A DNA stretch of 64,000 bases, taken from positions 4,402,001 through 4,466,000 of the forward strand of contig OZ244981.1 in the NCBI GenBank assembly GCA_965223085.1, read 5' to 3'. This stretch comes from CBDCVO01 sp965223085 (GTDB lineage Bacteria; Pseudomonadota; Gammaproteobacteria; Ga0077536). The notes beneath the pieces were generated by a model. It ran no database searches, was not told where the DNA came from, and saw nothing but the letters and a program-made list of their open reading frames with translations. Numbering within the stretch: position 1 is the stretch's first letter; the number at the start of each line of letters is the position of its first letter. Below, in pieces: positions 9,513-17,957 of the stretch. The position numbers and the translations under genes were made by a program.

Positions 9513-10736
9513 TCACGCCCGCGCACCCGCCGGCGCGAGCGGTACTCGTCGCCACAACAGCACTAAGACGATGGCAACGTTGAGCAGATTCCAAGCGATC
9601 CCGTTGATAAATGCGGCGCTGTAGGAACCGGTCCAATCGTGGATCCCGCCGGCTAACCAACCGCCCAGGGCCATGCCCAACAAAGTCGCCATAAACACGA
9701 TCCCAATGCGTGCCCCGGCCTCCTGAGCGGGGAAGTACTCGCGAATGATGATCGCATAGCACGGCACGATACCACCCTGGAATAAGCCGAACAGCGCCGA
9801 GACTAAATACAGCGACACAAGCTGTTTGGCAGGCAGAAAACACAACAGCGCAAACGCTTGCAACAGGGAACTGATGAGCATAGTCGCCAAGCCGCCGATG
9901 CGGTCGACGATAAGTCCAAAGCTCAAGCGTGATATAACGCCGCAAGCCAACATCACAGCCAGCATCTGCGCACCGCGTGCCGGCGAGAAACCCAAATCAC
10001 TACACAAAGCGACTAGATGTACGTGAGGCATCGACATCGCAACGCAACAACTGATCCCGGCGAGGAACAACAATCCCTGCACGGTATTGGGCGCAAAATC
10101 AATCCGCCCCGGCGACGCTGGAGATGTCACGTCGGTCGTCAGCGTTTCGTGAGGCACGGGACATCGTAACAACAGGCTCAGTGGTATATAGGTCGCGATG
10201 AGAAACACAGCAATGCCCGCGTACGTGGAACGCCAACCATAGGCAGCGGTAAAGTGCTGTACGATAGGGGGCCACAGCGCGCCACCTAGATAAACACCGC
10301 AAGCGCAGATCGCGACCGCTAGGCCGCGTCGACGAGAAAACCACATCGATACGTCGGCGAGGAGCGGTGCCGTCGTCGCCGAGCAACCGAGCAACCCAAT
10401 CAGGAGACCGTGTATCAACACGAATTCGCTTAAGGTCTGCGCCCTACTGGCGACATAGAAACCTAAACCCAAAGCGCAACCACCAATTATGACCGGTAAA
10501 GTAATGCCCCAGCGATCCGCTAAGTGCCCCATAAAAATGCCGCCGAGCGCAAAACCGATCATAACGGCGCTATAAGGGATAGAAGCAGCAGCGCGTTGCA
10601 CGTTGAAGTCTTGCTCTATCCATGGCAGTACGACGACAACTGCATACATTCCGACTACGCCGATCGTCATGAGCAGTAAAGCAATCGTCAACCGCAACCA
10701 TGCGTAAGTCGATTCGATCTGATCGGTGTCATCCAT
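9513..10736 (-). CDS. MFS transporter
   Basis: 407-residue, 12-helix major facilitator. The loop after helix 2 is GHLADRWG, the family's D-R motif, and a second copy in the other half reads GLIVDRIGG. The ATG at 10736 is chosen because it overlaps the greB stop (ATGGATGA), a translational-coupling arrangement; a further 20-residue extension would run into greB. It resembles oxalate/formate- or monocarboxylate-type carriers, but the substrate cannot be assigned. It is the last gene of the dnaE2-greB-MFS unit. Confidence 0.85.
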   Translation of the reverse strand: MDDTDQIESTYAWLRLTIALLLMTIGVVGMYAVVVVLPWIEQDFNVQRAAASIPYSAVMIGFALGGIFMGHLADRWGITLPVIIGGCALGLGFYVASRAQTLSEFVLIHGLLIGLLGCSATTAPLLADVSMWFSRRRGLAVAICACGVYLGGALWPPIVQHFTAAYGWRSTYAGIAVFLIATYIPLSLLLRCPVPHETLTTDVTSPASPGRIDFAPNTVQGLLFLAGISCCVAMSMPHVHLVALCSDLGFSPARGAQMLAVMLACGVISRLSFGLIVDRIGGLATMLISSLLQAFALLCFLPAKQLVSLYLVSALFGLFQGGIVPCYAIIIREYFPAQEAGARIGIVFMATLLGMALGGWLAGGIHDWTGSYSAAFINGIAWNLLNVAIVLVLLWRRVPLAPAGARA

Positions 10737-11229
10737 TTTTATACTCGATCGCGATAATGGTGTAGTGACTGCTGGTGTCTGGGGTCGACACGACAACTTC
10801 CTCCGCTACTTGCCGTCCGAGCAACGCGCGCGCCAAAGGTGCATCCATGCTCAAGTATCCGCTTGCAACATCTGCCTCGTCGGGCCCGACGATGCGATAA
10901 CAGTGTTCCATTCCCGCGGCATCTGTAAGCATGACTTGGGCGCCAAAAAACACTCGGGTCATATCCTCAGGGACCGTTGCGACAACTTTCAAAACCGGCA
11001 TACGGCGTTGCAAGTAGCGAATGCGGCGGTCGATCTCACGCAACTCCTTCTTACGATAAATGTACTCAGCATTTTCAGAGCGATCCCCTTCGGCTGCTGC
11101 CGCTGCGAGGTGCCGCACGACGTCCGCGCGCCGCTCCCATAGTTGCTTCAGTTCCTTGTCGAGGCGGGCATACCCCGCAGCGGTAATGTAGCGCGAAGTT
11201 TGTTCAACGGGAGGACGCCAGCGACTCAT
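10729..11229 (-). CDS. greB: Transcription elongation factor GreB
   Basis: 166 residues from the ATG at 11229 (an in-frame TTG lies at 11241). GreB binds the RNA polymerase secondary channel and stimulates cleavage of backtracked RNA. The N-terminal coiled coil carries the acidic tip and GreB-type signature EGDRSENAEYIYRKKELREI, and the C-terminal FKBP-like domain includes SPLGRALL-type sequence (APLARALLGRQVAEEV). It lies 18 bases after dnaE2 and overlaps the next gene, so it is probably co-transcribed with the SOS-controlled polymerase; that linkage is unusual. Confidence 0.95.
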   Translation of the reverse strand: MSRWRPPVEQTSRYITAAGYARLDKELKQLWERRADVVRHLAAAAAEGDRSENAEYIYRKKELREIDRRIRYLQRRMPVLKVVATVPEDMTRVFFGAQVMLTDAAGMEHCYRIVGPDEADVASGYLSMDAPLARALLGRQVAEEVVVSTPDTSSHYTIIAIEYKNG

Positions 11230-11247
11230 AGGATAAGGCAAATTCGC

Positions 11248-14200
11248 TCAATGAAAATCCCGAGATTTTGTCGGCAAACGTCCCAGCAAGTGAGAATGAT
11301 TTTGCAACCGTCGCACTATGACATGCACAACGTCGCCATCGCGCTGCACCGTACCGGTCACTTTAAGCAAGCTCGCGCTCAACACTTCGCGCCTTTGGGT
11401 CGCAGCCAAAGACGACCACACGATGAGATTGACGTTGCCTGTTTCGTCTTCCAAAGTCATAAAAACAACACCCGCAGCAGAACTAGGACGTTGCCGCGCA
11501 ATAACTAAGCCTGCTGTATCGATCGTTATCCCATGCGCGATCTGCTGGACTTCAGCCGCGCTCAGACAACGCAAATCGCGCAGATGGGCACGTAATAAAG
11601 CGACGGGATGTCGTTCAAGTGTCAACCCAAGATTGACATAATCCGCACAAATATTCTCCCCTTCGCGGGGCGTGCGCAACATAGGGGTTGCTTCTTGAAA
11701 TACCATTTCTGGCAACAAAGACGTACCTTGTTCCGCACCCAGAGCAGCCCAGTATGCCTGATGTCGATTACCGGCGAGTCCCTTCAAAGCGCCAGCTTGT
11801 GCCAGTATTTTAAAGTCGCGGCGTGAAATACCAGCGCTATTGTGCAAGTTTTCTAAGCTGATTTCGTCTACTTTTTCTCGGTGAGCAATTAAACGTTCCA
11901 CCGTTTCGCGTCGCAAACCCTTTACCATACGCAAACCTAAGCGTAAGGCCGGCGCTTTAGTTGTTGCCTCGATATGCTCCAAAGTGCAATCCCAATCACT
12001 GGCAAACACATCGACCGCCCGTATTTCTACCCCATGCCGCTGCGCGTCTTGAATCAATTGTGCTGGAGCATAAAAACCCATCGGTTGGCTATTGAGCAGC
12101 GCCGCTGTGAATGCCGCCGGTTCGTGACACTTCAACCAGGCTGAAAAATAGGCTAACAAAGCAAAACTTGCAGCATGGGACTCGGGAAACCCATATTCGC
12201 CAAACCCCTGGATTTGATTGAAAATACGTTCGGCAAAAGCTTCCTCATAACCCCGGGCACGCATGCCTGCGACGAGCTTGCCACGAAAATCTTCGAGATT
12301 GCCATTGCGTCGCCAACTCGCCATGCTCCGGCGCAGCATATCCGCCTCCCCGGGAGAGAAACCCGCTGCCACCATCGCCAATTTGATGACTTGCTCTTGA
12401 AATAACGGAACGCCGAGGGTGCGCTTTAATACATCACGAACTTCATCGCTAGGATATTCAACTTTTTCTTCGCCATTCCTACGCCTCAAATAGGGATGCA
12501 CCATTTCGCCTTGAATGGGCCCTGGGCGAATAATCGCGACCTCGATGACAAGATCGTAATAGCTGGCGGGGCGTAAGCGCGGCAACATCGCCATCTGTGC
12601 CCGTGACTCGATTTGAAATACACCCACCGTATCAGCCTGCTGAATCATTTTATAAGTAGCTGGGTCCTCCGGTGGAATATCTGCAAGCGAAAACGGTATG
12701 CCGCGATGAGCGCCGATCAGATCGCAAGCTCGATGCATTGCTGTCAGCATGCCTAAAGACAAACAATCCACTTTAAGCAATCCGAGCGCCTCGAGATCGT
12801 CTTTATCCCATTGGATCACCGTGCGACCAACCATAGCGGCGTTCTCGATCGGGACTAATTCGTGCAGCGGGCTATCTGAGATCACAAATCCGCCCACGTG
12901 CTGAGAAAGATGTCGCGGAAAACCAATCAATTCGCTAACCAATGATGTCATTTTCTGAATGACATCATTGTGGGGGTCAAAACCGAGCTCTCCTAAACGT
13001 TCCGTAATGCTTTTTTTGCCATCAAACCAAAACATATTCTTAGCCAAGCGATCGACCTGGCCTAAACTCATGCCCAGTGATTTCCCGACATCCCGAATAG
13101 CGCTCCGCGCACGATAGGTGACTACCGTCGCAGCTAAAGCCGCGCGTGCACGCCCATATTTTTCATAGATGTATTGAATGACTTCTTCGCGTCGTTCGTG
13201 TTCAAAATCCACATCGATATCGGGTGGTTCATTACGCTCCCGAGAAATAAAACGCTCGAACAGCATTTCCATTCGTGCGGGATCCACTTCGGTAATGCCT
13301 AACGCAAAACAAACCGCAGAATTTGCAGCCGAGCCACGCCCTTGACACAAGATGTCCCGACTACGCGCGAATTGCACGAGGTCATAAACTGTCAGAAAAA
13401 ATGCTTCATAAGCCAAAGCCGCTATTAGCTCGAGCTCATGTTCGATCAAGCGCTGCACTTTGACAGGAACACCGTTTGGCCACCGTCGCACCATGCCCCG
13501 CCGAGTCAATTTACGTAAATGGTCACGTGGCGAGCTACCGTTAGAGACTAATTCACGTGGGTAACGGTAAGATAATTCACTTAGTGAAAAACTACATCGT
13601 TGAGCGATGCGTAGCGTTTCTGCCAACGCGGCCGCAGGATAAATTTTTGCGAGACGTGCGCGCGAGCGCAGATGACGCTCACTGTTTGCGAACAAAGCGT
13701 GTCCAGCCTCTGCCACGGTAGTGCCGAGGCGAATCGAAGTAATGACATCTAATAGCGCACGTCGTGAGCGAACATGCATATGCACATCGCCCGCTGCCAC
13801 GATAGAAATATTGTGGCGCACGCTCAAGCCTTGCAAACGTGCTTGCAAGGCTTTATCTACACCCGTGTACAAGCATTCCAAAATCAACCAACAACGCCCC
13901 GGGAAATGCCTCGCACACCACGCCACATCTTCTTCATCTGTTGCTGGCCGTCCTGGCAACCATAAAGCGAGCGCATGTTCAAGGCGGGTTTCGAGATCAC
14001 CACGCGTTAAATAATACTGACCTTTTGGACATTGCCTACGCGCATGGGTGATCAGGCTCGACACTTCCGCATAAGCCGCTGCTGAATCAACCAACAGAAC
14101 CAGTCGCAAGCCATCGGCAACACGAATTTCCGTACCGATAATAAGTTTAAGATCGCTTGCCCGCGCCGCAACATGCGCACGCACGAGGCCTGCAAAGGAG

Positions 14201-14352
14201 CATTCATCAGTTAGCGCCAGAGCGCTGTAGCCGAGCTTCTGGGCCCGTGCAACAAGCTCTTCGGGGTGTGCTGCGCCGCGCAGAAAACTGAAATTGCTCA
14301 AACAATGAAGCTCGGCGTAGTCTGGTGACATGCTAGATGCAGGCTGGGACAT
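11248..14352 (-). CDS. dnaE2: Error-prone DNA polymerase DnaE2
   Basis: 1034 residues from the ATG at 14352, the normal DnaE2 length and shorter than replicative DnaE. The frame is open to an ATG at 14379, but that codon lies inside the LexA box, so the downstream start is more likely. It begins with a PHP domain (AELHCLSNFSFLRGAAHPEE) and has the C-family palm acidic motif PDIDVDFEHERRE (near residue 390), then the fingers/tau-like region and a C-terminal OB fold. DnaE2 does mutagenic translesion synthesis in the SOS response, normally with ImuA and ImuB; neither is encoded next to it here. A LexA-type operator sits directly upstream. Confidence 0.96.
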   Translation of the reverse strand: MSQPASSMSPDYAELHCLSNFSFLRGAAHPEELVARAQKLGYSALALTDECSFAGLVRAHVAARASDLKLIIGTEIRVADGLRLVLLVDSAAAYAEVSSLITHARRQCPKGQYYLTRGDLETRLEHALALWLPGRPATDEEDVAWCARHFPGRCWLILECLYTGVDKALQARLQGLSVRHNISIVAAGDVHMHVRSRRALLDVITSIRLGTTVAEAGHALFANSERHLRSRARLAKIYPAAALAETLRIAQRCSFSLSELSYRYPRELVSNGSSPRDHLRKLTRRGMVRRWPNGVPVKVQRLIEHELELIAALAYEAFFLTVYDLVQFARSRDILCQGRGSAANSAVCFALGITEVDPARMEMLFERFISRERNEPPDIDVDFEHERREEVIQYIYEKYGRARAALAATVVTYRARSAIRDVGKSLGMSLGQVDRLAKNMFWFDGKKSITERLGELGFDPHNDVIQKMTSLVSELIGFPRHLSQHVGGFVISDSPLHELVPIENAAMVGRTVIQWDKDDLEALGLLKVDCLSLGMLTAMHRACDLIGAHRGIPFSLADIPPEDPATYKMIQQADTVGVFQIESRAQMAMLPRLRPASYYDLVIEVAIIRPGPIQGEMVHPYLRRRNGEEKVEYPSDEVRDVLKRTLGVPLFQEQVIKLAMVAAGFSPGEADMLRRSMASWRRNGNLEDFRGKLVAGMRARGYEEAFAERIFNQIQGFGEYGFPESHAASFALLAYFSAWLKCHEPAAFTAALLNSQPMGFYAPAQLIQDAQRHGVEIRAVDVFASDWDCTLEHIEATTKAPALRLGLRMVKGLRRETVERLIAHREKVDEISLENLHNSAGISRRDFKILAQAGALKGLAGNRHQAYWAALGAEQGTSLLPEMVFQEATPMLRTPREGENICADYVNLGLTLERHPVALLRAHLRDLRCLSAAEVQQIAHGITIDTAGLVIARQRPSSAAGVVFMTLEDETGNVNLIVWSSLAATQRREVLSASLLKVTGTVQRDGDVVHVIVRRLQNHSHLLGRLPTKSRDFH

Positions 14353-14369
14353 CGAGTATTTTACGAGAA

Positions 14370-14391
14370 CTGTATACATTAACAGTATAAT
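14370..14391. promoter_or_regulatory. LexA (SOS) box overlapping divergent promoter
   Basis: CTGTATACATTAACAG at 14370-14385 matches the gammaproteobacterial LexA consensus CTGT-N8-ACAG. It is followed on the plus strand by a perfect TATAAT at 14386-14391. On the minus strand TATACT lies at 14389-14384. The operator therefore sits where it could repress dnaE2 on one side and the small secreted-protein gene at 14489 on the other. The operator match is clear; control of the plus-strand gene is inference. Confidence 0.85.
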
Positions 14392-14488
14392 GAGGAATGC
14401 GCATACACAAGCCCCATAGACAGACTCGTCCTGAATTCAAGTTGGTGGCACAACTTGTCGACAAGGCTGACTACGCCCGGAGAAACCG

Positions 14489-14920
14489 ATGTATCGACTA
14501 ATTGCGGCTATCGTTATCTTTATTGGCACAGTCGCGCATGCCCAGGAACAGCCACGGCAAACTGCCCAAGAACAGCTCCAAGAATTTGCCCGCGACCGCT
14601 ATCAAGATACGCGCGACATATTGCTTGGCCCTCGCCTGTCGCCAAATAGTGGCGCCGCCATTGGCCTATCCTGTCATGAACTCTACGAGAGGCGTGTCGC
14701 TCTGTGGCGCGCAACCCAGGATTACGCGCCCAAGTATTTCGACGATCCCCGCAACAAAGCTGCCGTGATCTTGGGTTCGATATTTACACCAGCCTATTAT
14801 TACCTGCCGTACAGCGCTTTATCGTCCTACCTGAAGTCGGTCCGCAAGGGACGACACTACGCAGAAATAGAAACCTTGCGCGACGCCTCTGCACAACAAG
14901 ATTGCTTTGTCCACTATTGA
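14489..14920 (+). CDS. Small secreted protein of unknown function
   Basis: 143 residues, starting at an ATG behind CGGAG. A clear Sec signal peptide (MYRLIAAIVIFIGTVAHA, cleavage about residue 18) precedes a Gln-rich stretch and a mature part with only two Cys (about residues 62 and 139), which could form one disulphide in the periplasm. A hydrophobic Tyr-rich segment (IFTPAYYYLPYSALSSYL) lies near residues 98-115 and may insert in or contact a membrane. I do not recognise the family. It is divergent from dnaE2 and shares the LexA-box intergenic region. Confidence 0.7.
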   Translation: MYRLIAAIVIFIGTVAHAQEQPRQTAQEQLQEFARDRYQDTRDILLGPRLSPNSGAAIGLSCHELYERRVALWRATQDYAPKYFDDPRNKAAVILGSIFTPAYYYLPYSALSSYLKSVRKGRHYAEIETLRDASAQQDCFVHY

Positions 14921-15022
14921 CAACACACCGCGCGAGTTCTGTGGATTCTCACCACGCTAGCGAAAAATTATGAGATAGCTTCCAACACCCGGTATGATGC
15001 AACGGCTCCCTGGTACCGCATG

Positions 15023-15037
15023 GCCCGCGCAGCGGGC
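15023..15037. other. Short GC hairpin upstream of the aminotransferase
   Basis: GCCCGC / GCGGGC form a perfect 6-bp stem with a 3-base loop, about 40 bases before the aminotransferase start. There is no T-run, so it is not a convincing terminator; it may be a 5'-UTR structure. Confidence 0.35.
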
Positions 15038-15074
15038 GCTTGAGACATGAGAATCTATTTCATGGGAATTTATC

Positions 15075-16265
15075 ATGTTTGAACGATTACCTGCGCTCGC
15101 GCCGGATCCGATTTTAGGGCTTATGGCAGCCTACCGTAACGACCCAAACGAGAAGAAAGTCGATCTTGGCGTTGGTGTCTACCGCGATGAAACAGGCGCA
15201 ACGCCGATCCTCGATTGCGTAAAACGTGCTGCTGCTATTCATAGCGCACACGAAAAAAGCAAAAGCTATGTCGGACCGCTTGGCGATGCGCAATTCAACG
15301 AACAGATCACGGCGTTGATCTTGGGTCACGAACACCAAACCCTGGGTGCTGAACGCGTTGCCACCGTGCAAGCACCGGGTGGATGCGGCGCCTTGCGCCT
15401 CGGTGCCGAACTCATTGCACGGGCCAAACCGGATGCCAAAATTTGGGTTCCGGATCCCACCTGGGCTAACCATGTGCCGCTGCTCGGTAACGCCGGTTTG
15501 ACCATCGCAACCTACGACTATTACGATGCTACGAGTCAGGCATTGCGCGCGGAGGCAATGCTGACGGCCTTGGGCGAGGTGCCGGCCGGTGATCTGGTAT
15601 TGCTACACGGCTGCTGCCACAATCCGTGCGGTGTCGATCTCACGCCACAACAGTGGGGGGCCGTCGCCGATCTCGCGGTCGCACAAGGGTTTACGCCGTT
15701 TGTCGATCTCGCCTATCTCGGCTTAGGAACGGGACTTAGCGCGGACGCCCACGGTGTTCGGGAACTCGCGCAGCGCGTGCCGGAACTTGTGATCGCGAGC
15801 TCGTGCTCAAAAAATTTCGGCCTTTATCGCGAACGCGTCGGCGCCTTATCGATCGTTGCCTCGAGCGCGAACGAGCGTCGCACGGTGCTCAGCCAAATGC
15901 AGAACGTCGCCCGCGGGATCTATTCCATGCCACCGAATTACGGCGCGGCGCTCGTTGGCCTGATACTCACAGACTCGCAATTAACAACGGCGTGGCAAGC
16001 CGAGCTTACCGTGATGCGCGATCGCATTAACGGGTTGCGCACCGACTTGGCGGGCCGTTTTCGCGACCTGACCGGATCGCAACGCTTTGATTTCATCGCC
16101 CACCAACAAGGCATGTTTTCTTTTCTCGGTTTGTCCAAAGAACAAATTGAACGTTTGCGCGCAGAATTTAGTGTCTATATGGTGGACTCGAGCCGCATTA
16201 ACGTGGCCGGCCTTAATCGAAGCAACATAGACTACTTTTGCGCCGCGGTACGCGCAATCATTTAG
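15075..16265 (+). CDS. Aromatic/aspartate aminotransferase (class I, AspC/TyrB type)
   Basis: 396 residues, the exact size of E. coli AspC/TyrB. It transaminates aspartate or aromatic amino acids with 2-oxoglutarate using PLP. The start MFERLPALAPDPILGL and GVGVYRDETGATP are family signatures. The PLP Lys lies in SCSKNFGLYRERVG, and the C-terminal substrate Arg in SSRINVAGLN. AspC and TyrB cannot be separated by eye. The GST-like gene starts 23 bases after its stop on the same strand. Confidence 0.94.
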   Translation: MFERLPALAPDPILGLMAAYRNDPNEKKVDLGVGVYRDETGATPILDCVKRAAAIHSAHEKSKSYVGPLGDAQFNEQITALILGHEHQTLGAERVATVQAPGGCGALRLGAELIARAKPDAKIWVPDPTWANHVPLLGNAGLTIATYDYYDATSQALRAEAMLTALGEVPAGDLVLLHGCCHNPCGVDLTPQQWGAVADLAVAQGFTPFVDLAYLGLGTGLSADAHGVRELAQRVPELVIASSCSKNFGLYRERVGALSIVASSANERRTVLSQMQNVARGIYSMPPNYGAALVGLILTDSQLTTAWQAELTVMRDRINGLRTDLAGRFRDLTGSQRFDFIAHQQGMFSFLGLSKEQIERLRAEFSVYMVDSSRINVAGLNRSNIDYFCAAVRAII

Positions 16266-16288
16266 CCGCCGCGGGGACGAATCATCAC

Positions 16289-17281
16289 ATGGGTTTACTT
16301 GTCGATGGTAAGTGGCGCGATCAATGGTATGACACCAAAGCCAGCGGTGGTCGTTTTGAACGCTCACGGGCGCAATTTCGAAACTGGATAACTGCTGACG
16401 GTGCCGCGGGCGTTAACGGTCGCGGCGGTTTCACGGCTGCGCGGGATCGCTATCACTTGTATGTCTCCTACGCCTGCCCCTGGGCGCACCGTACGCTAAT
16501 TGTGCGACGTCTAAAAAACCTGGGAAAACACCTCGATGTTTCTGTCGTGCACCCGCTGATGTTGGATTCTGGGTGGACGTTTGAACGCGACTTTGCCAAT
16601 GCTACAGGCGATAAGCTCTACCATCACGATTATCTCTACGAACTTTATTTGCACGCCGACCCCCACTACTCCGGGCGTGTAACTGTGCCGGTTCTGTGGG
16701 ACGGACAGCAAGAAACTATCGTCAACAACGAAAGCTCCGAGATCATTCGAATGTTTAATACCGCATTCGAGGCGCTTGGTGCCGCTCCGGGCGACTACTA
16801 TCCGCAGGCGCTACGAGCAGCGATCGATCACTGGAACGATGCAATTTATGGTGCGCTCAACAACGGCGTGTACCGCTGCGGTTTCGCCACGACGCAATCG
16901 GCCTACGACGAGGCAGTGCAAGATGTTTTCGCGACTTTAGATCAGATCGAAGAACAGCTAGCACAGACACGTTATCTCACCGGCGAGCACTTAACCGAAG
17001 CCGATATCCGACTGTGGCCGACATTGGTGCGCTTTGATGCGGTCTATGTGACACATTTTAAGTGCGACCGGAAGCGAATTGCCGATTATCCGAATATCGA
17101 TAACTACGTTCGCGATCTCTACCAAACCGATGGCTTAGCCGAGACCGTCAATCTCGACCACATTCGCCACCATTATTTTCGCTCGCACGAGTCAGTCAAT
17201 CCGCATCGTATTATGTCACTCGGCCCGTGCCTCGATTTCGCGGCCTCTCACGACCGCGCGCGCTTCGCACGGCGCGCATAA
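16289..17281 (+). CDS. Glutathionyl-hydroquinone reductase-like glutathione S-transferase
   Basis: 330 residues from the ATG at 16289; the frame extends upstream into the aminotransferase but family-like sequence (LLVDGKW) begins here. The N-terminal thioredoxin-like domain carries the active-site motif YVSYACPWAHRTL with Cys at about 63, the hallmark of the Xi-class/EcmB-YqjG family that reduces glutathionyl-hydroquinones. The middle (VPVLWDGQQETIVNNESSEI) and the C-terminal helical domain (YLTGEHLTEADIRLWPTLVRFD) also fit. It is cytosolic and probably co-transcribed with the aminotransferase. A terminator hairpin follows directly. Confidence 0.93.
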   Translation: MGLLVDGKWRDQWYDTKASGGRFERSRAQFRNWITADGAAGVNGRGGFTAARDRYHLYVSYACPWAHRTLIVRRLKNLGKHLDVSVVHPLMLDSGWTFERDFANATGDKLYHHDYLYELYLHADPHYSGRVTVPVLWDGQQETIVNNESSEIIRMFNTAFEALGAAPGDYYPQALRAAIDHWNDAIYGALNNGVYRCGFATTQSAYDEAVQDVFATLDQIEEQLAQTRYLTGEHLTEADIRLWPTLVRFDAVYVTHFKCDRKRIADYPNIDNYVRDLYQTDGLAETVNLDHIRHHYFRSHESVNPHRIMSLGPCLDFAASHDRARFARRA

Positions 17282-17284
17282 ACA

Positions 17285-17306
17285 ACGGGCCTCCGCAGAG
17301 GCCCGT
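17285..17306. terminator. Hairpin terminator between convergent genes
   Basis: ACGGGCCTC and GAGGCCCGT form a perfect 9-bp stem with a CGCA loop, four bases past the GST stop. On the minus strand it is followed by TTGTTTA, so it may serve the opposite gene as well. A second weaker hairpin (GTGGTT-GGGTT-AACCAC) lies near 17318-17334. Confidence 0.7.
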
Positions 17307-17350
17307 ATAGGGTGCACGTGGTTGGGTTAACCACGATGTGGAGATTTTTG

Positions 17351-17662
17351 TTATTTTTTTAGGTGCGGCATCGAACAGCTTGAGCCGCCAAACGTTCCAC
17401 ATACCGTCGGATCCTTTTTACCAGTACCAACTTTGTTACCGGCATAAGTGCCCATACCGTCACCGCCAAAAGTAAAGCCAGTTTCAGCATCGATCATTAC
17501 TTTATTGCCCTGCATATCGCGAGCTTCGCCAGCGACCATGCCCTTGGCCATATCCATGGCTTTCTTAGCCATTTTCTCCATATCAGCAGCACCGGCGCTG
17601 CCCGCGGCTAGTACCACACTGGTACCGACGGCCGCGATTAAGGGCTTAACTTGTCTTTTCAC
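17351..17662 (-). CDS. Small exported protein of unknown function
   Basis: 103 residues from a GTG at 17662 that has a strong TAGGAGGA eight bases upstream; earlier in-frame starts lie before the ribosome site and are rejected. A Sec signal peptide (KRQVKPLIAAVGTSVVLAAG, cleavage after AGA near 25) is followed by a Met/Lys-rich helix (MEKMAKKAMDMAKGMVAGEA). The C-terminus is Gly-rich with two Cys (TVCGTFGGSSCSMPHLKK), which could form a disulphide or bind metal. The family is not recognised. Confidence 0.65.
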   Translation of the reverse strand: MKRQVKPLIAAVGTSVVLAAGSAGAADMEKMAKKAMDMAKGMVAGEARDMQGNKVMIDAETGFTFGGDGMGTYAGNKVGTGKKDPTVCGTFGGSSCSMPHLKK

Positions 17663-17957
17663 TTCAACACTCCTCCTACAGGGACGATGCCCCGCCACTC
17701 ATATGCCTTTGCATCAAACGTCGGGTAGCCCCAACAGCACCGATCCTAAAACCGATTGCGCGCCAGGTCTATGCATATGTCGGTGTATTTTTGCACCGAC
17801 CTTATCGCAACCCGTTCCCATCCAGCCCCATACCGTAGGGTATGTTGGCTCCCAGATAGCCTCGAGCACGCGCCCAAGGATTTGGAACACAGTATCTTAC
17901 ACGTTAAGCTGCGGCGGGGTTTGTGTCCCTGAACGAGCCGCAGGAGCGGGCCAATCA

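Noticed and set aside
14397..14503. 34-codon frame between the LexA box and the secreted protein
   Set aside because: Its ribosome site would touch the start codon and no conserved sequence is seen; likely chance.
17448..17957. Long N-terminal extension of the amidohydrolase frame
   Set aside because: It runs antisense to a small exported gene with a good ribosome site, shows no family-like sequence, and a better start with CAGGAG lies at 17958.
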